DNA of 64,000 bases from Thamnaconus septentrionalis (lineage: Eukaryota; Chordata; Actinopteri; Tetraodontiformes; Monacanthidae): contig CM020513.1 of assembly GCA_009823395.1 (NCBI GenBank), positions 14,931,001 to 14,995,000 on the forward strand. Direction: 5' to 3'. Of this stretch, positions 32,725-44,309 are shown piece by piece. Position numbers and translations under genes: made by a program. Every line of letters begins with the position of its first letter. Position 1 is the first letter of the stretch. The notes beneath the pieces are model-generated. The model saw nothing but the letters and a program-made list of their open reading frames with translations, did no database searches and was not told where the DNA came from.

Positions 32725-34899
32725 AGGGATGATAAAAAAAATAGCACTGCAGCAACAGAGCTCTCTTATCGTCTCTAGCGTTACATTTAAGCCGCTGCCA
32801 TCCAAACAAAGCGAGCGCAGCGCAGTCTGCCAGAGGAAGCAGAGAGGCCAGAGAGGAGAGGCCGTGACAGGAGGAGACAAGGCAGCGCAGGGAGGTGGAG
32901 GAGGAGGTGGAGGAGGGAAGTGATGGGAAATGGGCGGGGGAGGTCGGGAACGCCGAATCTGTGGAAAGTTTACTTAAGGGTGATGGTACAGCAGCCGCAG
33001 GGAAGGAAGTTATGCAAGAAAATATGCAGCAGGACGTCTCATCTCACCAGCTCACAGGATGATGCTGATAGTAAGGAAGACAGACACGAACCAGACTGGT
33101 TTGGCCTGCTGCCAAAGTGTAGCAGGCCATCAGATGTTTAGAAAGCAGCAGACTGCAAAGTGTGAAGGGCAGCCAGGGGACACTCATATTCCACTGCTTC
33201 CCTTCACTGGGTTTTACTTCACAGCTCAAACTTTAAATAGCTATCACTTGAACCCATCACTCCTTATGAGGACGCCACCATCTTTCATTGGCAGCTAATA
33301 AGGAGCGATTAAGACCCACGCTGCACTCCCAGGCTAATCTCCACCCTCCATTATATCTCTGAAATCCAACAATTAACCGCTTTCATTTTCATTTTTCATG
33401 ACTCATATCCTTTGTGTTTGATTTTATTCCACCTCTGGCTGAATTGATGAACAACTGTCCGCTCTCCCGATGATGTCAGTCCACTTGTCTTTGCCGTTTC
33501 CTGTCACTTCCCATGTGTTTTGTTTCTGCACTCAACCTCCTTTCCTTCCCAGTTTACTTTATCTCTCCCTCGCCCAGCTCCTCTTCCAGTGTGCCGTCCG
33601 TCCACCAGCCCTCATGACCTCCTTCTCCTCATGTTTCCCTCCACTTTGCCGCTCCCCACCCCCTTCCTCTCGTCTTTCCACACAAGGAATCTCAGGGGTT
33701 TTATCCTTTCTCCTCAATGGCCGTGCCACTCCTGCTAATCCCTCATCTCCATCAGCGTCCCTCCAGCTTGCTATCGCTCTCTCCCATACGCCTCCCTTCC
33801 CTTCATCTATTTCATTGTTCCCAAACCTCTGCTCTTTTTCATCCACTTTACCTTCCCCTCCTGTTGCCTGACAAATAACGATCACAATCGCTGACATGCA
33901 ATCTTTTTTTTCCCCTCTCTCCTCCGCGGCGGCTTTCACTTTTCCAGCGTTTCCTCCTAAGACTCAGCTTTCTTCCCCATTTGCATTTCCATGTAACTCC
34001 AACATACGCCAACTCTCAAGCCTTCGCAGCACACACACACTCACTGTGTGAAGGCTTTCAGCTTCACCCCCCCCCGCCCCCACTGCCCCCTCCACACACA
34101 CCCGCACATTCTATCAAACCCTATATCAACCATAAGGCTCTGGTCTGACGAGCAACCCCTTCAGCTGCACCATATCATGGGTGAATGCACACTTTAAGTA
34201 TTAGCAGAAAAAGGCATTTGCAGAAAATAACCCTGTCCATTACAGCCAGCGCTGGCTGACACCACTTGCGTCACTCAAGAGTGTCTATCAGTTCAGCACT
34301 GATAGCTAATGGCTCATTTTCATCTATTGCCTCTGGAGTAAATGCACACGAGCACAACACAGCTCTTTGTAGCTATACACCAGTAGCTATGAGGCAAAAA
34401 ATGTATTCATACAAAACGTCAAACATGGAAAATTGTACCAATTACAATGCAATAGAATTTTATCCCTCACCCACTTTCTAGTTTTGGGTCGATCAGAATG
34501 TTAATGTGGAACATTATGTTCATTGTATGTATTTACTTTTGAGTAGGTTCAGTCAAAGTCTAGTTTGTTTGCTTGGAAAGCCTGGTTCATTTGGGGAGAC
34601 ATTCATTCTGATGAAGATCAAAGAGCCAAACTGGACTAAAAAAAAAAAAAAATAATAATAAAAATCAGGATATATAAATTGGTTATTTAAAAAATAGTGC
34701 CCTCCCAGCCCCATACACACTATTTCAACAACCTAATCCAACTTCACATTAAACATTTTTGAAACACATTCATCTTTGCCCATAAAGTCCTTCTAATGCC
34801 TGAGGGGTCTGTCCTTTTTCCATGAAATATTTCACTTACTTAGCATATCTCGATATTCAGTTGTGTTGTAGGAGGAAGTCCCCCCCCCTCCACTCCCCC

Positions 34900-34960
34900 A
34901 GGAGATCAATAAACATTATTCTATTCTGTTGTATTCTATTCTGTTTATTTAGAATAAAAG
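34900..34960 (+). mobile_element. LINE 3' tail with (ATTCT)n
   Basis: GGAGATCAATAAACATTATT followed by imperfect CTATTCTGTTGTATTCTATT matches fish LINE ends that close with 'GGGATCAATAAA' and a pentamer repeat. Only the terminal ~60 bp is recognisable. Confidence 0.5.
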
Positions 34961-36416
34961 TAAAATAAGCTGAATTGTTGGGAGTTTAAAAGTGAATCAA
35001 ACATGAAGAGGGTGTCCAGGGAGATGGGAGGGACACTTTATTGAAAAGTACTAAACCAAGCAATTTGAAAATTGAAAATGTGTTGGTGGTGTCCAAGTGC
35101 AAATGGAAATGACCCAAAATGTGTTTGCAAATGAAATATCCCTTTTATTACAGCCTCGACACCTCTTGCTTTCTCTGGATGCTTTCCTAACAGCAGTCCA
35201 ACTGAGGCAGATGATGTGTCTACAATAGCTTGTGTGTGGTGAATAGTGAGGAGGTGCTCTCATTGACAGAGGTGATTCACTGCACATGCAGATATGGGAA
35301 GAAAAGGCTTCAATGGAGAATAGAGAGACCTTTTTAATCACATCTGAAAGAGAAATAACAACCTCAGTTCAGTGTTGAGGATGCCACTGGAGGTGTGGTT
35401 AGGGGCCAGGGGAGGGTTGGCCTTTCAAAGGTGGAGGCCACAGTAAGACGCTGATTTGAGGCTGAAATGAATGCAAAGCTTAAAAACAAACCACTTTGAT
35501 CGATCAGCTTGTTTTCCTTTGTTTTTGATTTTTCACTGGTAAGGACATTGCATTTCAAAACCAGCTAATCTGTTTAGAGATCAAGTTTGTTTGTTTGCGT
35601 CAGTGTGATAAAATAAAGTAGTGTTTGACACCCAAACAATTTTATCACGACATGACAAACAAGTGCAAGTGTAGTAAGAGGGTCAGACAGAGATTATGAT
35701 TAAAAAACAAACCAAAACGAAAACACCCACTCACATGAAAAGTATAACTGAACCAGCAACAGTACAGCTTTTGTTTGCACTGAAATTCCTGCCTTGGGTG
35801 TAGGTCGCCACTTGACCAACATCGTCATGGCGACGGCATGAGAGCCGCGTTTAGAAGGGGGACGCTTGTTAATTTACAGGGGCTTGAACAGCAACGACTG
35901 CGTGGAAATGAGTGATGTAGGTCTGTAAGTGGCCCTGAGAGCGGCCGCCACTGCCAAGGACAACAGAGTCCTAACACAACAGCGGCTCTGAAAAGAGCGA
36001 CACTCCACGCGGGAGAGAGATGAGAAATGGAGCTCGGCTCCGCACTTGACGACTCGTGGAATATTAAGGCGTCTTATTGCAAAAGCTGAACAAAGTATGG
36101 CAATGTCCAGGCTCAGCGCCTGCAGATAGGTTCATGAGGATGGGGATTGATGAGGATAATATCTCTAAAACAGCTCTGCAAGAGGCTGCAGGTGGATGCT
36201 GGTGTGATGGAAAGGTTACAAAATACATTGGAAAGAGGGCACATGGGGCTCAGGGGGTGAGCAGCACGGTGCCTCACAGCTGGACGGTGTCTGGATCAAA
36301 CCCTTTGTCCGTTTAAAAAGGTTTCAGAGATTGATACATGTCTGTGCAGCTTTCATCTGGTCTGCCTCGGAAAAGGGTTCATTTTGGTCCTTATCATTAA
36401 GGCAGACAACTAGCCA

Positions 36417-36475
36417 GATGGACGGATGGATGGATGGATGGATAGAAAGAGATAGAGAGATAGAGAGATAGATAA
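36417..36475. repeat. (GGAT)n and GATAGAGA tandem repeats
   Basis: Six GGAT-type units followed by GATAGAGA-type units; simple repeat. Confidence 0.85.
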
Positions 36476-37618
36476 AAACTCCAACCCTCATTACAGGCGA
36501 TTGTAGGTCCTAATAGAAAATTAGGATTATTTGTTAAGGAGTGATTGCGAACGTTCCTAAACACCAGTCTCAATTTACACCCAGCTAAGACACAAACGTG
36601 TTGATGTAAAATCAACATGACATAACCGGAAAGTTACAAACTCTTCTGTTCGACTCTGCCAGCGCCAGCAAACAACATCTGCTGTTGCAACTGTTAACAA
36701 ATCCTCTTCAGATGACTTGACAGATTGGATTTGCCGAGCGCTGGTGTCAGAGCGTGATTTAGTCAAACAAAAGTTTTATTTTATTTCATTTTTCTTTTTT
36801 TTAAAGAAAGGAGAAAAAAACTTTTTCAGAGTTCTGCTCCGCTGGCAGTGACATGTGCAACCTTCCCTATTTGTGCCTGTCAAGTGTGCGTTGGCATGGT
36901 GTGCTGCTGCTGTTGCATTCCACTCCCACAGCCCAGTCTGCTGCCATTCTTTTCCCCGGCACCATTTCACGCTCGCACCCACCCTTTTCTCTCCATGCCA
37001 GCCCCTTTGAGAGCCACTGACGAGGGGCATGAGCGCAGCGGCATCTCGGGCCTCGCACACATTGCTGCCGCTAAAAACCCAGCATGGATTAGCTTGTCAT
37101 TCTAATCTATAACGGCCATATTACCCCGGCACAAAGTCTGACAACGATCAATAGGGGAGGGTGTGGCGGCGCGGGGAAGCCATTAGCGAGCTAAAAGGAC
37201 ACCACAGTGAAAAGGGGTGTTTTAATCACTCTGGCATTCCTTTGTTCTTAAAATACGGGGCCGACACCATAAATTAGCGTCTGCTTTTACAGGCGGCTAA
37301 TGGAGAGGCCGGAGTTACAGCGACGGGTCGTCACAATATATACACACCCCGTCTGAATTATGGCTGTTTACCAGCCCAGCAAGTGGCAGGGCAGAGGAAG
37401 ATAGGCGGCCGGGTACACAACACTTATGCAAAACAGTGGACCTGGTGCGAGTGGATCTATCAAGTGGTTCTTACAAAGCCTGAGGAGGATATAGCAAACA
37501 GAAAGCTGCAGATTAGTCTCTGCGGGACGGGAGCATCCCTCCAGTTTCAAATGAGGGATTTGACTTCTCACAGAGCAGCGCTGCACATAAAAACCAGAGA
37601 GGTTAAAATTGCTTTTTG

Positions 37619-37687
37619 TGCCGGGTGGTGGGGGTGGGGGTGGGGGTGGGGAGCGGTGGGAGTGGGGAGCGGTGGGAGTGGGGGATG
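37619..37687 (+). repeat. G-rich (GGGGGT)n tract, potential G-quadruplex
   Basis: Repeated GGTGGGGGTGGGGG units followed by GGGGAGCGGTGGGAGT units give more than four G-runs of three to five with short loops, the pattern of a G-quadruplex-forming sequence. It lies on the plus strand, the non-template side for ldlrad3 being minus. Confidence 0.75.
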
Positions 37688-38583
37688 GTTATGGATATGC
37701 TGCGGCGGCGCTCATACTAATGTTTTAGCAGGGCGCACACTCGCCTCTTGCCAAATGCTTGTGATAGGCGCGGCAGAAAAAGTGACACTCGGAGGAGGGG
37801 GGAAAAAAAAAAACGCTGGCAAGTATAATGAGCCGCGGCTCTGTTGTGAAAAAGTCTCGACTGAAGCTGCTTCTGTACTTTTTCTCAAAACCTCAGACCT
37901 CGTGTTCAGTTAGTTAGGACAGTTCAATTTTCCTCAAGCAGGTCAAGGTCAAGGCTAAGGTCAGCCGCTGGTGTTTTGGCAGCGTGCTTGCAGGAGGCTA
38001 ATGCTAATTGTCAGTTTGCAGCCCAACAGTTGTCTCTGACTGACAGTTCTCGGAGGGCTTGCAGCGGCAATGACGACTGCCACTCCGAGGGGTCACTGCG
38101 ACAAAATGGTCCGCAGCAGCACTGCACCCCGGCGTGGAAGTGTATCAGGATTTCAGGAAACATACATTTGGATTTGGCTCATTAAAAGCCGTGAGCAAAC
38201 ACGGCCTTCCCCCGGGTGTGATGTTACCGCCGCAGGCAAAACGACTGTACCCGAGCATCTGCTCATTTAAGAGACACATGTTGCTTTCCAACAGGAGTCT
38301 CTCGCCTGTCACTGAATTCCTGCGGAATACAGAGCAGCCCAATCTGCGAGTCCTTAACATATTTAAGGACGTGGCTCCCTTTAACTGGTCCAATTTATTG
38401 CGCCAATATTAAAATAAATAGCCTGAGGGGGAGGCTGAGACGGAAGCATTAATCTCCCTAAAGCGACCTAGGGAAGCTATACAAGCCCATAAAAGTCCAA
38501 GGGGAGGAAGGGGAGGAAGAAAAAAGGAAACGAAAAAACTTTTAACAAGTAACTGTATGAGTTGTTAACTGAGAGAATAAAGG

Positions 38584-38584
<1 letters not shown>

Positions 38585-38639
<55 letters not shown>
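38585..38639. repeat. (CA)n microsatellite
   Basis: About 55 bp of uninterrupted CA in intron 4. Confidence 0.97.
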
Positions 38640-38642
<3 letters not shown>

Positions 38643-40092
38643 TGCACACAAGCCAAAATAAACACCTTTGATGCCAGGGCGAGGCTAGAAAAAAAAAAAA
38701 ATCCCATCTTCAAAAGGGCACGTAGGCTTTGAAAGCGTCACCGTCCTCTGGCCCTCTTGTTCTACTCTCACTTACATCATTCCCACTCTCTCCTGCTCCG
38801 CTCCGCCACTTTTTCCTCCCGCAGACGCAGAGTTCAGCTCGGTTCAGAAAGAGGCAGAGATTAATCTCCTCCCAGACAGAGGAGATGTGAGAATTAATCG
38901 CCCGCCCGCCCTCACCCGTAGTCGGACCGCCATCTGATACTCTTTCTCGGGCTGGCGTTAATTAATGCCTAATGAGAGACGCTGATGTGTGCATTTCAAA
39001 TCAATTGCTTTCTTCAGAAGACTCGAGGGGGGCGTTGTCGGACACTTTGGGAAAATGCTCCGTCGCTTATCGCTTTTTTTGCGTTGAATCTCTGAAATTG
39101 TCTGCGCCGTGACCTTTGTTTCCTCTGGAGGCCGCCGAGTTCTTCCTTTTGTGTCGCTACATATTCACACCTTGCGATTCGTCATTCTGGGACAGCGAGC
39201 GCAATATGGATGTGCCTCATTTATTGACTGTGGGACAGATGGTGCTGAACCATGTCGACGATCTTGTGGTTTGTGCTGGACTTGAACACGCTGATTGAGA
39301 CAGTTGTCATGAGCGAGAAGATTACAGCAGTGTGGTAGCGTTTAGCCAACTCTCTGTGTCATCTGGGTGTGTTTACCCTGAGAACAATGAATGTGGAGCA
39401 TCTGGAGATGTTTCATGTGCAATCAGTGCTGAGTCACTGCAGGGCACACAGAGCTGCTTGATGCTTCACTTCCTCATCGGTACCATGACTACACTTCTGT
39501 CTCCATTTTTAACACATCATTGCACATTTTGGTCTGCACCATCGTCTCACTGGGAATGAACGGACGGCTGCCTTGTTGTGACGGCAACCAATCACAGCCT
39601 TGTTGCCGCTCCACTGTTCAGCTGCGTGTCCTCTTCCATCGCTTTCAGTTGATTCAAACTGACTTTGTTTATTTATTTATTTTTACGTTGCCAGCAATTA
39701 AGTTTCAAATGTTGAATCTGAAACTTCTTGCTGCAGCTGCCTGTTTGCATTTAGCCGAGTGTGCACCAGGAGAGACTGGGAGGTCGTCTCCTGGCTCCCC
39801 AGCCAGAGTTTGGGCTACACTCAGTGCCAATGCGTTTTGTTTTAATCTATTTTTGGCTTTAATTAACAAGTGCTGTGCTTGGCTTTTTGGCACTTAACAG
39901 CAATTATAATAATAAGCTAGATACATCTCAGTGCCAGTAATGTCATCAGCGTATGTGTTGCTATCTGACTGGAAGCAAAATGCAAATCACACATGGCTTA
40001 TTGCACGTGTTTGTCTTGGTTTCCTCTCAGCGTTGGACCGTCTACCGCCAGGCCGCCCTTTCCACTGGGGGCGAACACGTGTCCCTTCACCG

Positions 40093-40130
40093 CACACACA
40101 CAACAACAACAACAACAACAACAACAACAC
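40093..40130. repeat. (CA)n/(CAA)n repeat
   Basis: A short CA run followed by about nine CAA units. Confidence 0.9.
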
Positions 40131-40589
40131 AGCCAGAAAGAGCGGAGAGCTCAAAAAGGAGCCCTGTGCTGCTAAATTTCACGCCATCTCTGCCTCGGAG
40201 TTGATCTGCGAGGCCTCCGGAGCCGAGCGGCTGTCGGGCGGACGGATGCTGTTCTCATCCTCTCCGGATTATGTTTTCTTCTCGCTCGCTTACATCTAAG
40301 TCTTTGCCTCTCGCCCTTTACAGCGAATCACCTGCCTCTCGTCTCTCCCCGCCCCCCCGCCCTCTCTGCCCATTTCTATTCATTGCTTTTCGCTGCCCCC
40401 CCCACTCTACTTATTATGTTCAAGTGTTGTGCTTTCCCCTTCTTTATCTCAGTTATCCATTACAGACCCCCCCCCCCGACCTCCTTCTATCTCTTCTGCA
40501 CCCCCACGACTGTGCATTGTTACCTTCTCCAGTCTTGCCACTCTGTCACCTCTCCGCCGTCTCAAAAATCAATTACCCATCAAATAAAA

Positions 40590-40980
40590 CGATATCGGCG
40601 GCGCCCCGTGCTGCGCTCTGTTTGCGTCTCTGCGAGCCGGATTGTTTGCGAGGCGCCGCGACGACGAGCGGAACGACCGGAGGCTGCGAAAGGAGCAGGA
40701 AGGCGCTGCTCCTGTCGATCCAATTATGAGTTGCCTCTGGGGCAGGACAAGCCCACGCTGAACTGTAAACGACGCGATAGCACGTCCGCCGACGAGACGC
40801 CTCCTGATCTCTCTTCCGGAGGAGGAGGAGCACGAAGAGGAGGAGGAGGAGGACGAAGGGGAGGAGGGGAAGGAGGAGGAGGCGGAGGAGAAGGAGGAGG
40901 CCCGGAGAGGAAGCGAGGAAGAGGACGCTGCGCTCAGGTGGCTCGCTGCGGATATTGTCGGCCTTATCTGTCACCTGCAG
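40590..40980. promoter_or_regulatory. CpG-rich patch with polypurine GGA tract
   Basis: The first ~200 bp are rich in CG dinucleotides (GGCGGCGCCCCG, GAGGCGCCGCGACGACGAGC). A (GGA)n polypurine tract follows (40,817-40,927). A 295-codon frame crosses it but is low complexity and not supported as a gene. It may be an intronic promoter or enhancer; this is inference from composition only. Confidence 0.35.
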
Positions 40981-41028
40981 GTCTCTGCTTATTATGTGGA
41001 GGGGTGCAGTCAGAACAGAGTGACTGCA

Positions 41029-41052
41029 TGTGTGTGTGTGTGTGTGTGTGTG
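41029..41052. repeat. (TG)n microsatellite
   Basis: About 24 bp of TG in intron 4. Confidence 0.92.
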
Positions 41053-42332
41053 TCTCAAATCCTAGCGGTGCCGTGACTCTGCAGAGGATCATAAAAATGA
41101 ATAAAAAAGCTAAAGTGAAAAAAAAAAAAAACCTTGCAAACAACTCAGCAGCTCCTCCCTTATTGGATGTGAAGGTCACGTCAGCGGGGAGCTCAGCCTC
41201 CTTAATGCTTGCACTCGACTCGGCGCTACACAAGTTTCACGGCTGCAAAATAAGCGAGAGGAACATTTAGGTCATTTGTCCTCCGCACATACAAATATAA
41301 CTAAAAGACAAGCCGCACTTGCAGTTTGGAATACAAAACACTTGCCAGCGCCGCCAGCTGACGTGCTACCGGAATATATTTTTGTGCGAGAGACTTATAA
41401 AAGTTAAGAGCCCCCACCCCCCCAAAAAAAGTCCAGAAAGGTTTATGTGTACGCATAAAAGAGATAAAAGTTGGTTGTCGGTAAATAGACGGCTGAAGTT
41501 TCTCCAGCGAGGCACTCAGAGAATCCTTTCCATCAGCCCCGGCAGGCTTGTTAATAAAAGGGCCATGAGTACAGTAGCGCGAGGCTGTCTGTCACTCTGA
41601 CAGATTCCACTCTGAGGATGATCTCCTGCAACTTCTACTAGCACGCAACCCAGGATTCCCTGACAGCTGTGCCTCTCAGGGAGACGCGTCTTGTTTGCGC
41701 TACATTTCCAGGTAACTGACTGGTTTTAACCGTCACCCACGATTTTAAATCGTGATCGTCACCTCGTCACTCCATTAGCAGACCCTCTATTTTTCTTTTT
41801 GAGCAGGCATTTACTGACAAATGCTTCTTGAATAACACAAAAGGCGGCCAGTCATGTCATGACTGATCATTTTCTATCCATCTTGTGCTGCAATCTAAGA
41901 TACGATGCCTCCACTGGCTGGAAGAGGTATAAATATGCAATGCAGTAAGAGCCAAGTATAGCAACCACTCACACACTGAGTAAAAAAACTGAATAAGATG
42001 TGGATTTTTTTTTTTTTTTAATTAAAAACTCCAAATTAAAGCAGGTTAAGGCAAACTTCAAGACTGAGTTAAGTGTACAAATTTCAGCGGAAGAAAAATT
42101 CTCAGAAATCACAGTGACGTGAAGGATTCAGTCATACAACTGAACATCATTATTACAAATAGATTCCACCGCTCATTCTGCCAGAGTTCTACCAAGTTAA
42201 GGATCACTGTCCATCAACCAACAGTGCAGATAATGTAAAGCACGTTTCAGACTCTGGCCAGCCGCTGGAAAACCATCAGAAGCGTGAAAGCTGACGGCTG
42301 GCTCGGTGTTCTCATCGTTATCAGTGACTCAC

Positions 42333-42464
42333 CTGCCGTTGTGAGGCAGAGCTCCTCGTCGCTGTTGTCCTGGCAGTTGTCCTGGCCGTTGCATAAGAAG
42401 CTTCGGTCCACACAGTGGCCATTGCGACACTTGAAACGGGTCTCGGAGCAGACGAGTGGGTTGC
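42333..42464 (-). CDS. ldlrad3: ldlrad3 exon: third LDL-A module
   Basis: The acceptor is CCCCAACAG|GCAAC at 42,464 and the donor is GGCAG|GTGAGTC at 42,333. The exon is 132 nt, symmetric phase 1-1. It encodes [20 protein letters not shown] followed by [20 protein letters not shown] and the linker LTTAG. All six cysteines of an LDL-receptor class A repeat are present. The acidic calcium cage (N-G-Q-D...D-N-SDE) is intact, so the module should fold with bound calcium. Its first codon is completed by the A at the end of the preceding exon. Confidence 0.95.
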
Positions 42465-44115
42465 CTGTTGGGGTTGGAATCAAGGCACCGGTTTAAATTT
42501 GGAACAGAAGTTACCAGGTTCTCTGTGACTTGATGATACCAGCTTGTTTTTGTTGCTTTGTGACTTTTTTTCAGGCATTGAAAGATAGCCAAAGAAAAAC
42601 ATGGCAATTAAAATTTCACGTCCTCATAGAAGAAACAGAAAACTAAAAACAACGGGAGCCAGTGGGGATTTTAACCGGAGGACGCCGCAAAAACTACAAC
42701 AGAAAAGAAAAGTGAAGATCAAGCTGAGCGCCTTCCCGCTCCTTAAAAAGCACCCGCTCTGCTTCTGAATGAGTCAGAATTATCTTGTGAGAAGATCCAA
42801 ACAATTACACAGCGATGATGCAGCCTGTGTTTGGGAGCATGGAGCTAAGCTCTGTCATAAAGGCGAGATCGTGTTTGCTATTGTGGAGTGCCGCAGGCCG
42901 TGAATATTGCCAGACAATGGCGAGTCGTTGGCCCGACGCACGACGCCGAGGTCGTGGAAGGACAAGTTATACCAGCCTGCGGGGACGGTGTCTGCTCATT
43001 CCAATTGTGCCTACATTGTGTACAACATTGTGCACATTTTTATTAAATGGTCTACAAGGCAGAGGTGGACCCAGGGGTGCCGAGTCAGGAGTTCCAATAA
43101 AAGTCAGCGTTATCATCTGCTTTAAATGCAGGGTTTTATGGTGAGAAGAGGGGCAGCAATGGAGCAGATAATACATTCTTCATAGAACAATATTCCTTTT
43201 CGCTTTACGCTTATAATAGGGCCGTGAAAAATAGCAGCAAATGCTGTTACACTGGGAAAGTGCCAGCCAGACGTAACAAAAACTGAAGCTAATACATTTC
43301 TCCACGTCCTCCTTCTGCCACACCTGCATTTTGTGTTCATGGCAAAACTAAACATGCACAACCACGTGCATATTTTGCTGCAGTGAAAATAAACATAATG
43401 CCAGGGTGACTGTTTAAAAAAAAAAAAACAACTCAATATTTCCACCTCCACTGCTGGGGGGCAGGAATTGTGTGGAAGGCTTTTCATTTATTAGCTCACC
43501 ACCTCTGTCCAGTGGGACGCCATAAAATGAAGAAGCTGTCCTAATTGAAATCGGCTGATTCACTTTCTTAATGGTTCCATTTCCTTTACTGCCGTATTCA
43601 AACCATAATATCGGTCTCTGTAGTTCAGTGGTGAAATGACTTTCTGTCTTATAAAGCCCTGCACCTCTCAACTATCAGAACAACTTGAGCCCTTTTAAAC
43701 TGAATTTGTTGTCTGGTGCGTCTTGCTGCCTGGGGACACCTTTCACCTTTATTGTGGGGTGTGTGAGGGTTTTCTATTAGGAAAAAAAATGAACTATTTG
43801 GCTCTTTTTCCAACACTAATATGAGTCTCTACGATCCATCCTGTCAATGAACCCCAGCAAATAAGAAAAGCTTCAAGTTTTTGCTTGCTCCACTTTTCAG
43901 GGAGTGTGTGTGAGGCTGGAAGTCAGTCTCTAGTGATGTCATAAAGGGCAAAAAATTAATTTTGTTTAGCTGGAACTGTTCATTTTGGAAGAAATACGGA
44001 AGATCTATGGAGAGTTTTGTTGCCAAATCCCGGCCGTGTGCTGGAATCAACAAGACAAAGATGTCGGCCCATTAAAAAGGCCCTTTCCACTTGAAAGTTG
44101 TGATTTGACACTTAC
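42465..44115 (-). other. ldlrad3: ldlrad3 intron 3
   Basis: A 1,651-bp intron between LDL-A modules 2 and 3, with donor GTAAGTG and acceptor CCCAACAG. Nothing beyond ordinary intronic sequence and short A/T runs was recognised. Confidence 0.9.
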
Positions 44116-44241
44116 TGCAGTTGTCCTCGTCGCTCCCATCAGGACAGTCGCTGAAGCCGTTGCAGCGGAAGCGTCCGATGATGCAGTGGACCCCATTTGC
44201 ACAGGCGAAGAAAGTAGGAGGGCACTTTGACCAAACCTTAG
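44116..44241 (-). CDS. ldlrad3: ldlrad3 exon: second LDL-A module
   Basis: The acceptor is TGTTCTCAG|CTAAGG at 44,241 and the donor is TGCA|GTAAGTG at 44,116. The exon is 126 nt, phase 1-1. With the C carried from the preceding exon it reads [20 protein letters not shown] and [20 protein letters not shown] followed by NC. Six cysteines and the DGSDED calcium motif are complete. The module closely follows the recalled mammalian 'CGPTFFPCASGIHCIIGRF' domain, one of the strongest identifiers of the gene. Confidence 0.96.
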
Positions 44242-44277
44242 CTGAGAACAGGAACAGGAGGAGAGTTGAGGAAGCCA

Positions 44278-44309
44278 TGGAGAGGAGAGGAGAGGAGAGG
44301 AGAGGAGAG
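44278..44309. repeat. (GGAGA)n pentanucleotide repeat
   Basis: Five to six GGAGA units, 37 bp upstream (in transcript sense) of the second LDL-A exon's acceptor. In the transcript it reads CU-rich (TCTCC)n, so it may serve as part of an extended polypyrimidine tract. Confidence 0.85.

Noticed and set aside
33470..33871. 133-codon plus-strand frame rich in Pro/Ser/Leu
   Set aside because: It is a pyrimidine-rich intron tract (CT-rich), which explains the composition on both strands; no domain was recognised.
35818..35840. Second possible RFX site around CATCGTCATGGCGACGG
   Set aside because: It matches only one half-site well; the other half departs from consensus at several positions.
40383..41270. 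295-codon plus-strand frame, the longest in the window
   Set aside because: Its centre is a (GGA)n low-complexity Gly/Arg/Glu tract and its ends are TG repeat and poly-A. It has no recognisable domain and sits in an ldlrad3 intron.
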